Assembly: GCF_000717645.1 (NCBI RefSeq)
Contig: NZ_JNZZ01000006.1
Coordinates: forward strand, 124,001 to 188,000
DNA: 64,000 nt
Direction: 5' to 3'
Source: Streptomyces californicus
GTDB lineage: Bacteria > Actinomycetota > Actinomycetes > Streptomycetales > Streptomycetaceae
Shown here: positions 49,537 to 58,862 of the stretch, piece by piece
Layout of the letters: every line of letters begins with the position of its first letter
Numbering within the stretch: the stretch's first letter is position 1
Notes under the pieces: model-generated
What the model was told of the DNA's origin: nothing
Databases searched by the model: none
Seen by the model: only the letters and a program-made list of their open reading frames with translations
Program-made: the position numbers and the translations under genes

Positions 49537-50265
49537 ATGACGACCGGGGTGCGGCGCAGGATGGGCGTCGGCGAGCGCAGGCAGCAACTGATCGGCGTCG
49601 CGCTGGACTTGTTCAGCCGCCGCTCACCCGAGGACGTGTCGATCGACGAGATCGCCGCCGCCGCGGGGATCTCCCGTCCGCTGGTGTACCACTACTTCCC
49701 CGGCAAACAGAGCCTGTACGAGGCGGCGTTGCGGCGGGCCGCCGACGAGTTGGCGGCCCGTTTCCAGGAGCCGCCCGAAGGGCCGCTGGGCGCACGGCTG
49801 TTGCGGGTGATGGGGCGGTTCTTCGACTTCGTCGAGGAGCACGGGCCCGGTTTCTCGGCGCTGATGCGCGGCGGCCCGGCGGTCGGCTCGTCGACGGCGA
49901 CCGCCATGATCGACGGGGTGCGCCAGGCGGCGTACGAGCAGATCATCACGCACCTCGGAGTGAGCGAACCGCCGGCCCGGCTGGAGCTGGTGGTCCGTTC
50001 CTGGGTCTCCCTCGCCGAGTCGACGGCGCTGATCTGGCTGGACGGGCGGCGGATTCCGCGCGCCGAGCTGGAGGTGCAGCTGGTGCACGACTTCGCGGCG
50101 CTCGCCGCCGTCAGCGCCGCGTACGACCAGGAGATGGCGGGCATCGTGCTGCGGGTGCTGTCGCAGGAGCCGGCGGACGGGCCGTTCGGGGAGCTGCTGG
50201 CGCGGCTCTCGGCGTTCGCCCCGGACGTGCCCGCCGTACCGGCGCAGCGGCTGCCGAAGCCGTAA
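49537..50265 (+). CDS. TetR-family transcriptional regulator
   Basis: The 242-residue regulator has the TetR DNA-binding domain (GVALDLFSRRSPEDVSIDEI, AAAAGISRPLVYHYFPGKQS) and a C-terminal ligand-binding part. It follows the di-iron protein and PDR reductase genes. TetR regulators with such neighbours often respond to fatty acyl or hydrophobic substrates; that is inference from context. Confidence 0.9.
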   Translation: MTTGVRRRMGVGERRQQLIGVALDLFSRRSPEDVSIDEIAAAAGISRPLVYHYFPGKQSLYEAALRRAADELAARFQEPPEGPLGARLLRVMGRFFDFVEEHGPGFSALMRGGPAVGSSTATAMIDGVRQAAYEQIITHLGVSEPPARLELVVRSWVSLAESTALIWLDGRRIPRAELEVQLVHDFAALAAVSAAYDQEMAGIVLRVLSQEPADGPFGELLARLSAFAPDVPAVPAQRLPKP

Positions 50266-50283
50266 GGCCTGCCGCCCTCCGGG

Positions 50284-50988
50284 TCAGGCGGGCAAACCGT
50301 TGCGGTGGGAGACGCGGCGGGCGGCGGCCAGCAGGGCGTGGATCTGCGGGCCCGCCTGGTCGATCTCGGTGACGGGGCGGGGGAAAGGCAGCCGGACGTC
50401 CTCGTGGACGTGCGGGTATTCGAGCCGCAGGGTGACGCCGTAGCGGTCCATCGCCAGGGGCACGGCCCGCGTCATCCCGCGTTCGGGGCGGGGGTGGACG
50501 AGGCGCAGGAGCAGCGGGACGAGTTCGGCGTGGTCGTCGACGAGGTGGGTGAGCATGCCCGCCTCGGCCGCGGCGATCGGGTCGGTCTCGACCTCCTCCA
50601 GCTCCTCCAGGGTGACGAAGGTGCGCCCCTCCGCGTCCTCCAGGACGGCCTGCCCGAACTCCATGCAGGTGCTCTGCTCGGTACCGGTGCTGTACGGGGC
50701 GGCGAGGAGTCCGGTGACCGTGACGCGGGCGCGCAGCCGGTCGCGTACGGGGGTGGGGGCGATGTCCGTGAACTCCAGGCGGGCCGGGACGCGTTCGGCG
50801 CTCGGCGCGTGGCCGCCGTCGTCCGGGGCGTGCAGGTGGATGTGGCCCATCGCGGTCGCGCCGTCCAGGCGGCGCACTTCGGTGTGCAGGCCGTCGCTGA
50901 TCACCGTCATGGAGTGGGCGACGGTCAGGATCGACCGGACGCGTTCGGCGCGGGTCGGCTGCGTGGCGCGGGGGCGGGTAAGACGCAT
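50284..50988 (-). CDS. DUF2470-domain protein under an iron box
   Basis: The 234-residue protein begins MRLTRPRATQPTRAERVRSI. Its C-terminal half contains the DUF2470 region (EAGMLTHLVDDHAELVPLLL, then VPLAMDRYGVTLRLEY), and the N-terminal half resembles the split-barrel domain of heme-utilising HugZ-like proteins. Members are linked to heme or siderophore iron handling. The 19-bp iron box at 51030-51048 supports iron repression. A TETR gene ends convergently 18 bases away. The start is the ATG at 50988. Confidence 0.82.
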   Translation of the reverse strand: MRLTRPRATQPTRAERVRSILTVAHSMTVISDGLHTEVRRLDGATAMGHIHLHAPDDGGHAPSAERVPARLEFTDIAPTPVRDRLRARVTVTGLLAAPYSTGTEQSTCMEFGQAVLEDAEGRTFVTLEELEEVETDPIAAAEAGMLTHLVDDHAELVPLLLRLVHPRPERGMTRAVPLAMDRYGVTLRLEYPHVHEDVRLPFPRPVTEIDQAGPQIHALLAAARRVSHRNGLPA

Positions 50989-51029
50989 CCGAGGTCTCCA
51001 GGGAGGGTCGGCGACACCTGAGCGGTTAC

Positions 51030-51048
51030 TTAGGTATGCCTAACCTTA
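51030..51048 (-). promoter_or_regulatory. DmdR/IdeR-type iron box
   Basis: TTAGGTATGCCTAACCTTA matches 15 of 19 positions of the actinobacterial iron box TTAGGTTAGGCTAACCTAA. It is 42 bases upstream of the DUF2470 gene, where an iron-loaded repressor would block transcription. Confidence 0.8.
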
Positions 51049-51123
51049 CTCACAATGTGCGGAGGCGGGTAGTCCGGGGCGCGCGTGACGCCGGGGACCC
51101 GGTCGCGATCCGCCGCACACGCC

Positions 51124-53280
51124 TCAGAGGTCGGTGCGCAGCGCCTCCGCCAGGCCGACCTCCGCGTTGTCCGTCTGCCCGCGCTCGAAGGCTCGCTGGT
51201 ACGCCTCGTCCCCGACGGCGGCCCGCGCCTGGATCTCGCAGGTCTCGCGGATCGGCCCCAGCTCGGGCGTACCGCGCTGGGGGTGGCCGACCATGCGCCA
51301 GTACGCGTGCCCGGTGCCGTACACCCGGGCGGCCCGCTCCCCGGCGCCCTGGGCGGCGATGGCGGCGGCCAGCAGGTCCAGGCCCAGCGCGATGCCGAAG
51401 CTGTCGCGGAGCCGGTGCTTGCCCGCGAGCATCGCCCGGGCGTGCGCGGCGGAGGCGGCCGGGCGGCCCCGGAGGAGGGCGATCAGGGCGAGCTGGTAGT
51501 CCGCGTAGGAGCGGGTCCAGTGCTCGCCGGTGCGCTCGCAGGCACGGCGCAGCGCGGTGGCCGCCGCCTCGGACTCGGGGAGCCGGCCGAGCGCGGTGAG
51601 CGCGAAGACGGTGATGAGGCGGCAGCGCAGCCGGTGGGCGGAGTCCTCCGGGACGCTGTCGGCCATGCGCAGGACGCGCTCGGCCGCCTCCAGCGCGGCG
51701 GCCGGCTCCCCCGTCATCAGCCGGGTGAGGCCGGAGAGGTACGTCGCGCCGAGCATGCCCTCGTGGTCACGGTCGTACAGGGCGACGGCCGTGCAGAGCG
51801 CGCCGTACTTCTCGGCGGTCGCGAAGTCGCCCTGGAGCAGGGCCGCGACGCCGAGGACCCACTGCAGCCTGGTCCGGTGGGGCCCGTCGACCGGGCCGGC
51901 GTCCAGGGCGCGCTGGGCGTAGTTCCGGGCCTCGGAGAGATGGCCGCAGCACGCCCAGAAGAAGCCGACCCGGCCCGCCATCTCCTGGGCCGCGGTGACG
52001 TCGTGGGCGAGCAGGTGCTCCAGGGCGGCGCAGAGGTCCAGGTGGGTGTCGGCCACCCTGTGGTACCAGGACACCTGGTCGGGCCCGGTCCAGCCGTCGT
52101 GGGCGCGGCGGGCGAGGCCGAGGAAGCCGGCGGCGTGCCGGTCGGCGGCGGCGCGGGCCTCCCCCAGCTCGGCGAGCCACATCCGGCCGTACTCGCGCAG
52201 GGTGTCGAGCATCCGGTAGCGGTCGCCGTCGCGCTGGACGACGGACTGGGCGACGAGCCCCTGGAGCGCCCGGTCGACGTCGTCCCCGGCGAGCGGGCCC
52301 CCGGCGCAGACCTCGCGGGCGACGGCCGCGTCGAAGTCGGTGCGCAGCGGGGTGAGGCGGGCCCACAGGAGGCGTTCCAGCGGGGTGCACAGCTCGTGCG
52401 ACCAGCCGATGGCGGTGCGCAGGGTGCGGTGGCGGCGGGGCCGGGCCGTCGCGTCGGCGAGGAGGTCGAGCCGGGAGGCGGCGGGCGCGGCGGAATCCCC
52501 GGGGACCGGGGCCGGGGCGCCGGAGGGCCAGGGGGCTCCGGCGGGCCACGGCCGGCCTCGGCCCGGTCCCGCGCCCGGGTCGTCGAAGCGGCTGCCGATC
52601 CGGTCGGCGAGCTGGGCCACGCTGTGGCGCCCCATGCCCGCGACGGCCAGTTCGATGGCGAGCGGGATGCCTTCGAGGCGGCGGCAGATCTCGGCGGCGG
52701 CCGCCTCGTCGCCGGGGGCGTCCAGACCGGCGCGGGGGTCGGCGGCGCGCAGCCGGTCCGCGAAGAGCCGGAGCGCGTCGGACGCGCCGTCGACCGGGAG
52801 CGGCCCCACCGCGACGAGGTGTTCGCCCCGGGTGCCGAGCGGCCGGCGGCTGGTGACCAGCACGGACAGTCCGGGCGAGGTGGTCAGGAGGTCCGCCAGC
52901 AGGTGGGAGCAGGGGGTTCGGAGGTGTTCGGCGGAGTCGAGGACCAGCAGGAGCCGCTTGTCGCCGAGCCATTCGCAGAGCGCCTCGACGGGCATGCGCA
53001 GGCTGTGGTCGGCGAGTCCGACCGCGTCCGAGACGGTGGGGAGCAGCAGCCCGTGGTCGGGGAGCGGGGAGAGGTCGGCCCACCAGGCGCCGTCCTCGTA
53101 CCGGTCGGCCGCCGCGCGCGCGGCCCGCAGCGCGAGCCGGGTCTTGCCGACGCCGCCGGGGCCGATCAGGGTGGTCATCCGGTGCGTGGTCAACGCGGTG
53201 TGCAGCCGGGCCAGTTCGGCCCGCCTCCCGACGAAGCTGCTCGTCTCGTCGGGGAGGTGTCCCACCGTGGTCATCGTCAC
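51124..53280 (-). CDS. NB-ARC-type ATPase with TPR-like repeats (AfsR/LuxR-ATPase-like, no visible DNA-binding domain)
   Basis: The 718-residue protein opens with SSFVGRRAELARLHTAL and P-loop GPGGVGKT, then Walker B LLLVLDSAEHL and the sensor region LVTSRRPLG. GLPLAI-type motif IPLAIELAVAG follows. After a Pro/Gly-rich insert (about residues 240-275) come the winged-helix and TPR-like repeats to the end. Relatives carry a SARP or LuxR DNA-binding domain; I see neither at the ends. It may act by partnering a separate regulator. The start is GTG 53280 or ATG 53274; no good ribosome site distinguishes them. Confidence 0.83.
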   Translation of the reverse strand: MTMTTVGHLPDETSSFVGRRAELARLHTALTTHRMTTLIGPGGVGKTRLALRAARAAADRYEDGAWWADLSPLPDHGLLLPTVSDAVGLADHSLRMPVEALCEWLGDKRLLLVLDSAEHLRTPCSHLLADLLTTSPGLSVLVTSRRPLGTRGEHLVAVGPLPVDGASDALRLFADRLRAADPRAGLDAPGDEAAAAEICRRLEGIPLAIELAVAGMGRHSVAQLADRIGSRFDDPGAGPGRGRPWPAGAPWPSGAPAPVPGDSAAPAASRLDLLADATARPRRHRTLRTAIGWSHELCTPLERLLWARLTPLRTDFDAAVAREVCAGGPLAGDDVDRALQGLVAQSVVQRDGDRYRMLDTLREYGRMWLAELGEARAAADRHAAGFLGLARRAHDGWTGPDQVSWYHRVADTHLDLCAALEHLLAHDVTAAQEMAGRVGFFWACCGHLSEARNYAQRALDAGPVDGPHRTRLQWVLGVAALLQGDFATAEKYGALCTAVALYDRDHEGMLGATYLSGLTRLMTGEPAAALEAAERVLRMADSVPEDSAHRLRCRLITVFALTALGRLPESEAAATALRRACERTGEHWTRSYADYQLALIALLRGRPAASAAHARAMLAGKHRLRDSFGIALGLDLLAAAIAAQGAGERAARVYGTGHAYWRMVGHPQRGTPELGPIRETCEIQARAAVGDEAYQRAFERGQTDNAEVGLAEALRTDL

Positions 53281-53345
53281 CGTCCGCGCGCTGGTGCTGG
53301 GTGCGCCGGCGGTGCCGAGGGCCCCGGGCGGGGGCTCGCCACACG

Positions 53346-53395
53346 CACCGGGCCGGCCCCGGCTCCCCGGTGGGGAGTACGGGACCGGCCCGGTG
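53346..53395. terminator. Interrupted hairpin between the pullulanase and ATPase genes
   Basis: Arms CACCGGGCCGG (53346-53356) and CCGGCCCGGTG (53385-53395) enclose a second stem (CTCCCC/GGGGAG region). It follows the pullulanase stop on the minus strand. Confidence 0.65.
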
Positions 53396-53457
53396 GCCCG
53401 GGACGGCAGTCGCGGCTCCGTCGCCGACGTCTGCCGTCACCGTAGTGCGGTGGGAGG

Positions 53458-56400
53458 TCAGCGCAGGGCGAAGATCGCCGCCGTGCGTCCCGGTACGGTG
53501 AAAGTGGCCGATTTCCCGTCGTACCTGGCTCGTTTGACAGTAGAGTCCGCGCCCTCGGCCTGGACCGGGTGCAGCGCGTACGTCTTCCCCTCCGGTGCGG
53601 CGAGCCGCTGTTCGGCGGTGTCCGGCGCCGCGTTGATGACGACGACGAGCTTGCCGAGGCGCATGGTGATCACGCCGGGGGTCTCGTCCTTGCCGGAGAG
53701 CGGGAAGGACAGCGCCGACTGGACCTGGTCCGCCGTACGCAGGGAGAACTCCTTCTCGGTGGAGCGGATGGTGAGCAGGTCGCGGTAGGCGGCCGAGGCC
53801 CCGTCGATCTGGGCGCAGTTCGGGGCGACGGTCCCGGCGGCGGCCAGGAGCGGCTTCGCGTACGGCCACTTGTCCTGGTTGTCGGCGGCGGGCGGGAGGC
53901 CCCGGCCGAAGCCGTTCCCGTCGCGGCAGTCCCAGTGCAGGGCGTTGAACCAGTCGCCGCTGTCGTAGGAGTTGCGGTCCAGGGACTTGGAGCGCAGCAG
54001 GTCGGTGCCCGCCTGGGAGAGCGAGGGCCCCTGGGAGAGGACGGAGGCGGCCATGGCGACCACCTGGGCCCTGGCCCGCTCGTCGGCGGGGGCGCCGGCC
54101 GGGAGCTTGAAGGCGAGGGCGTCGAAGAGGGTCTCGTTGTCGTGGGCGTCGGAGTAGGCGAGGGCGTCGCCGGGTGCGGCCGCGTAACCGGCGGGCGCCC
54201 CGTTGTAGTCGACGTCCGAGCCCTTGACGGTGCGCCCGGAGGTGTCGGTGAAGGTGTAGTCGGCGAGGTTGCCGGTGAGGCCGACCTTGATCAGGTCCTG
54301 GTAGTGGAGCAGCCGGGCCTTCTGTTCGGCGCGGGTGCCGTTGGCGGGCGAGGAGTTGGGGTCGGTGTAGAGACCGGAGGCGAAGCCCTGGACGCCGGGG
54401 TCCTCGTCGAAGGGGCCGCCGCCGCGCACGGCGTCGCGGGCCCGGTCGGAGAAGGTGGCGATGCCGGTGCCGGCCATGTTCTTCTGGGTGGCCTGGACGA
54501 AGCGGGCGTCGTCGGCGATCTCCCCGAAGTTCCAGCCCTCGCCGTAGAGGATGATCTTCTTCCCGTCGACGCCGTCCTTCGCGAGCGTGAGCCCGTCCAG
54601 CGCCTTACGGACGGCGAGGATGTTGTCCTTGGGGTGGTGGCCCATCAGGTCGAAGCGGAAGCCGTCGACCTTGTACTCCTTGGCCCAGGTGACGATCGAG
54701 TCCACGACGAGCTTGCCCATCATGGTGTTCTCGGGCGCGGTGTTGGCGCAGCAGGTGGAGGTGGCGACGGTGCCGTCCTCCAGGAGCCGCTGGTAGTAGC
54801 CGGGCACGATGCGGTCGAGGACCGACTTGTCGTCCTGCCCGGAGGCGACGGTGTGGTTGTAGACGACGTCCATGACGGTGCGCAGCCCGGCCTGGTTGAG
54901 GCCCTGGACCATCTGGCGGAACTCGACCGTGCGCCGGGTCCCGTCCGGGTCGGAGGCGTAGGAGCCTTCGGGGACGGTGTAGTGCAGCGGGTCGTAGCCC
55001 CAGTTGAAGCCGTCCTTCGCGGCGGCCCTGCTCACGCACTCCTGCTGCTTCTCGGAGTCGGGGGCGTGGGCGGCGAGGTCGCAGTCGGGCGTGGCCTGGT
55101 CCTTCTTCTTCTCCGGGACGGTCCCGATGTCGAAGACGGGCAGCAGGTGGACGTAGCTGGTGCCGGAGTCCGCGAGCTTCTTGAGGTGCTTCATGCCCTT
55201 GGAGCGGGTGTCGGTGAAGGCCCGGTACTCACCGGGGTGCTTCGCGGTGCGGTCCGTGATGGAGAAGTCCCGGACGTGCAGCTCCTGGATCTGGGCGTCC
55301 CGCAGCGGGGTGGCGGCGGGCTTCTTCAGACCGGACCAGCCGCGCGGCGCGAGCTCCGGGTCGGTGAGGTCGACGACGAGGCTGCGCGCGGAGTCGGCGG
55401 TCAGGGCGGTGGAGTAGGGGTCGGTGACCTTGTTGGTGACGAGCTTCTGGACGGTGGGGGCCCAGACGGTGACGGCGTACCGGTAGGGCTTGCCCTGCCA
55501 GCTCTTCTTGCCCCTGACGGACCAGACGCCGGTGCGGTCGTCACGCTTCATCGGGACGGTACGGCCGTCGAGTTCGAGGGCGACGGTCTGCGCGGTGGGG
55601 GCCCAGACGGAGAGGGTGGGCACGGCCTTCGAGAAGACCGGGCCGAGTTCGACGGAGGCGGCCTTTCTCCCGTACAGGTCGTCCAGGATTCCGGCCGTCT
55701 GCACGCCGGTGGCGGCGAGCAGGGCGCCGTTGGCGGCGCGCTGGGTGGCGATCAGCTGGCCGCGCAGGGAGTCGCGGACGCGGTCCCGGTCGCGCGGGTC
55801 GACGGTGAACGCCGGGTAGTCCTTCAGGTGCGGGAACTTCGCCTTCTGCGCGTCGCTCAGCTCGCCCTGCCGCAGCCGCAGCCACCGCCCCTCGTCGGAG
55901 AGCGCCCCGTCGAGGACGGAGATGCCGCCCTTCTTCGCGTACACGAGCTGCTGGCTGGTGGCGTCGGTGGCCTTCACCTTCCAGACGACGGTGTTCGCGT
56001 CGATCCACTGAGCCTCGGCCCTGGACAGGTCGGGGGCCGCGCCGCCGCCGGTCTGCGGGAGGAGGTAGCCGGGCTTGCCGCCGATCATCCAGACCTCGTG
56101 GCCGTAGGTGGCGAGGTCGAGGGACTGGTCGCTGGGCAGGTCCTTCTCGTCGCCCTTGTGCAGGATGTAGCTGAGGCCGGCGGCCCCGTCGGCGAGCGGC
56201 ACCTCGAAGGTGACCCCGTAGGCGTCCTTCTTCACGGGCGTCAGCGGCTTGGCCCAGTCGGTGGGCTCCTTGGCGCCGCCCCAGGTGTGCAGCCCCCAGC
56301 CGTCGTAGTTCCCGTCCGGGCGGTGGTAGTGGAGGACCGCCTTCGCCGTGTCCTGCGGCGGGGTCTCGGGGGCTTCGGCCGTCTGGCCGTCCTTGCCCTG

Positions 56401-58776
56401 CTCGATCCAGACCTGTCCGGTCGCGCCGAGGTCGACGGTCCGCTGCGGTCCGTCGGCCGTGCCGTTCTTCTCGACGGTGTACGGGAAGGAGTCGGCGCCC
56501 TTCTCCAGGTCGATCCAGGCGAACGCCCCGTAGGCGTCCCGCCCGATGAACTCGGCCGTCCTGTCACCGGACTTGAGCTGCCAGCCGGCGTAGTCGCCGT
56601 CGGGGCGCTGGTAGTGGACGACGGCCCGGTCCCGTTCGACGGCGACGGGCTTCGGGGTCGGCGGGGCCTGTCCGGCGGTGGTGGAGGCGAGCGCGCCGGC
56701 GGTGCGCCCGGTGCGGTCCACGGCGACGGCCTTGTAGCGCAGCGGGGTGCCCGCCTTCACCGTCCGGTCGAGGTACTGGGTGACCTTGTACGGGGCGTGG
56801 TCGGCGGTGCCGAGGGTCTGCCACTTCCCGTTGCCGACCTGGGCGGCGAAGACGACCCGGTTGAGCTGCCCGCCGTCCACGTCGGCGCTGATCTCGACGG
56901 TGCCGGTGGCGCCGGCGGCGGGGGCCTTCAGCGAGATGCCCGGCTTGGCGGCGGGAGCGCCCACGGCGCGGTCCGCCTTCAGCACGACGCTGGACAGGGC
57001 GGGCACGGTGACGGTGACCTTCTTGTCCTTGCCGCTGCGGACCGTGCCGGAACCGCCGTACAGCGTACGGAAGTCCATCTCGGCGGATTCGGTGGCGAGC
57101 TGGACCTTCCGCGGGTTCGCGCCGTTGTTGGAGGCGACGAGGTACTCGTACGGCCGCCCGGTGTCGATGCGCGAGGTGGCGTACACCGAGCCGTCCGCGA
57201 GCCGCTCGGTCTGGGTGCCGTCGCGCAGCGCCGGGTGCTCCTCGGTGAGCTTCGAGAGCGCGGCGATGGAGCGGTAGACCGGGTGCTTCGGGTCGTACGC
57301 GTCCGAGGCGTGGGTGCGGTCGGTGCCGAGCTGGTCGTCGTCCAGGTAGTCGGCGGTCTTCGAGGCGAAGAGGGTCTGGCGGGAGTCCTTGTCGCCGCCC
57401 GCGCCGGTGAAGCCCTGCTCGTCGCCGTAGTAGATCACCGGGTTGCCGCGGCCGAGGAACATCAGCTCGTTGGCGAGCCGGGCCCGCTTCAGCAGTTCGG
57501 CGTCGTCGGCCTTCGGGTTGTCCTGCTTGAGGAAGGTCCCGATGCGGCCCATGTCGTGGTTGCCGAGGAAGGTGACCTGCTCGTAGGCGTTGGCCTTGTC
57601 GGTGGTGTAGCGGAAGTCGTTGCCGTACACCGAGGCGAGCTTGTCGGCGGGGGCGCCCTGGGAGGCGAACTGCCGGGCGGCGTCCTGGAACGGGAAGTCC
57701 AGCGTGGAGTCCAAGCGGCCCCGGGTCACGTACGGGGAGGTGACCTCGGTGTCGGCGGAGTAGACCTCGCCGAACATGAAGAAGTCGTCCCGGCCGCGCT
57801 TGGCCGCGTAGGCGTCGAGCGCGGTGGCCCACTGGGTCCAGAAGTCCAGGTCGACGTGTTTGACGGTGTCGATGCGGAAGCCGTCGATGTCGAAGTCGCG
57901 GACCCACTTCTGGTAGATCTTCGCCATGCCGTCCACGACCTCGGGACGCTCGGTCCACAGGTCGTCGAGCCCGGAGAAGTCGCCGTACTCGTTGGACTCG
58001 CCGGCCCAGGTCGAGTCGCCCCGGTTGTGGTACATGGTCGGGTCGTTGAGCCAGGCCGGCACCTTCGCGCCGGTGCCGGGAGCCTGGACGGGGGTGTACG
58101 GGAACGAGTCCCGGTCCACCTTCTTCGCGCCCTCGCGGTCGTCGAAGGGGCGGCCGTCCGCGTCGAGGTAGGGGAAGGCGCCCTTCGGCTTGTAGCCGTA
58201 GGCCTTCTCCGCGTAGTCCACGGTGTCGGCGGTGTGGTTGGTGATGACGTCGAAGAAGACCTTCATGCCCTTGGCGTGGGCTTTGTCGATCAGCTTCTCC
58301 AGGTCGGCGTTGGTGCCGAAATGCGGATCGACCTGGGTGAAGTCGGTGATCCAGTAGCCGTGGTAGCCCGCCGAGGCGTCCTTGCCGGTGCCCTGGACCG
58401 GCCGGTTCTTGAAGATCGGGGCCATCCAGATGGCGGTGGTGCCGAGGCCCTTGATGTAGTCGAGCTTCTGGGTGAGGCCCTTGAGGTCGCCGCCCTGGTA
58501 GAACCCCTTGTCGGTGGGGTCGAAGCCGTGGTCGAGCCGCGAACCGGTCAGCCCGCCCCGGTCGTTGGAGGTGTCGCCGTTGGCGAAGCGGTCGGGCAGC
58601 ACGAAGTAGAACTGCTCGCGCGTGAGGTCGTGCCGGGCCGCCTCACGGGCGAGCCCGGCGTCCGACGGCGGGGCCGGCGGCCGGGGCGACGCGGCGGCGG
58701 TCGCCGCCGGGACGACGGGCAGCAGCGCCGCGCACAGGACGGCCACCGCCCCTCGTCTCAGGGTGGTTCGGGTCAC
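53458..58776 (-). CDS. Secreted amylopullulanase: two GH13 domains with two CBM41-like modules
   Basis: The 1772-residue protein has a signal peptide (about residues 1-30, [17 protein letters not shown]). A first GH13 domain has [14 protein letters not shown] with the nucleophile Asp, FMFGEVYS with the acid Glu and [11 protein letters not shown] beta-sandwich linker follows, then two starch-binding CBM41-type modules ([36 protein letters not shown]). A second GH13 domain of pullulanase type has [26 protein letters not shown] and [11 protein letters not shown]. It would cut alpha-1,4 and alpha-1,6 bonds outside the cell. The GTG start at 58776 has GAGGAG upstream. Amylase precedes it after a hairpin. 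Confidence 0.93.
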   Translation of the reverse strand: MTRTTLRRGAVAVLCAALLPVVPAATAAASPRPPAPPSDAGLAREAARHDLTREQFYFVLPDRFANGDTSNDRGGLTGSRLDHGFDPTDKGFYQGGDLKGLTQKLDYIKGLGTTAIWMAPIFKNRPVQGTGKDASAGYHGYWITDFTQVDPHFGTNADLEKLIDKAHAKGMKVFFDVITNHTADTVDYAEKAYGYKPKGAFPYLDADGRPFDDREGAKKVDRDSFPYTPVQAPGTGAKVPAWLNDPTMYHNRGDSTWAGESNEYGDFSGLDDLWTERPEVVDGMAKIYQKWVRDFDIDGFRIDTVKHVDLDFWTQWATALDAYAAKRGRDDFFMFGEVYSADTEVTSPYVTRGRLDSTLDFPFQDAARQFASQGAPADKLASVYGNDFRYTTDKANAYEQVTFLGNHDMGRIGTFLKQDNPKADDAELLKRARLANELMFLGRGNPVIYYGDEQGFTGAGGDKDSRQTLFASKTADYLDDDQLGTDRTHASDAYDPKHPVYRSIAALSKLTEEHPALRDGTQTERLADGSVYATSRIDTGRPYEYLVASNNGANPRKVQLATESAEMDFRTLYGGSGTVRSGKDKKVTVTVPALSSVVLKADRAVGAPAAKPGISLKAPAAGATGTVEISADVDGGQLNRVVFAAQVGNGKWQTLGTADHAPYKVTQYLDRTVKAGTPLRYKAVAVDRTGRTAGALASTTAGQAPPTPKPVAVERDRAVVHYQRPDGDYAGWQLKSGDRTAEFIGRDAYGAFAWIDLEKGADSFPYTVEKNGTADGPQRTVDLGATGQVWIEQGKDGQTAEAPETPPQDTAKAVLHYHRPDGNYDGWGLHTWGGAKEPTDWAKPLTPVKKDAYGVTFEVPLADGAAGLSYILHKGDEKDLPSDQSLDLATYGHEVWMIGGKPGYLLPQTGGGAAPDLSRAEAQWIDANTVVWKVKATDATSQQLVYAKKGGISVLDGALSDEGRWLRLRQGELSDAQKAKFPHLKDYPAFTVDPRDRDRVRDSLRGQLIATQRAANGALLAATGVQTAGILDDLYGRKAASVELGPVFSKAVPTLSVWAPTAQTVALELDGRTVPMKRDDRTGVWSVRGKKSWQGKPYRYAVTVWAPTVQKLVTNKVTDPYSTALTADSARSLVVDLTDPELAPRGWSGLKKPAATPLRDAQIQELHVRDFSITDRTAKHPGEYRAFTDTRSKGMKHLKKLADSGTSYVHLLPVFDIGTVPEKKKDQATPDCDLAAHAPDSEKQQECVSRAAAKDGFNWGYDPLHYTVPEGSYASDPDGTRRTVEFRQMVQGLNQAGLRTVMDVVYNHTVASGQDDKSVLDRIVPGYYQRLLEDGTVATSTCCANTAPENTMMGKLVVDSIVTWAKEYKVDGFRFDLMGHHPKDNILAVRKALDGLTLAKDGVDGKKIILYGEGWNFGEIADDARFVQATQKNMAGTGIATFSDRARDAVRGGGPFDEDPGVQGFASGLYTDPNSSPANGTRAEQKARLLHYQDLIKVGLTGNLADYTFTDTSGRTVKGSDVDYNGAPAGYAAAPGDALAYSDAHDNETLFDALAFKLPAGAPADERARAQVVAMAASVLSQGPSLSQAGTDLLRSKSLDRNSYDSGDWFNALHWDCRDGNGFGRGLPPAADNQDKWPYAKPLLAAAGTVAPNCAQIDGASAAYRDLLTIRSTEKEFSLRTADQVQSALSFPLSGKDETPGVITMRLGKLVVVINAAPDTAEQRLAAPEGKTYALHPVQAEGADSTVKRARYDGKSATFTVPGRTAAIFALR

Positions 58777-58812
58777 GGAGGGTGCTCCTCGGCTGGGGTC
58801 AGCGGGGTGGGC

Positions 58813-58843
58813 CGCGGGCCGGTGGCAGAGCCACCGGCCCGCG
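58813..58843. terminator. Hairpin between amylase and amylopullulanase genes
   Basis: A 14-bp perfect stem (58813-58826 and 58830-58843, CGCGGGCCGGTGGC and its complement) has an AGA loop and lies 20 bases after the amylase stop on the minus strand. With only 86 bases between the genes, it may give partial termination within the operon. Confidence 0.75.
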
Positions 58844-58862
58844 AGGGAAAGGGGGTTGGAGG

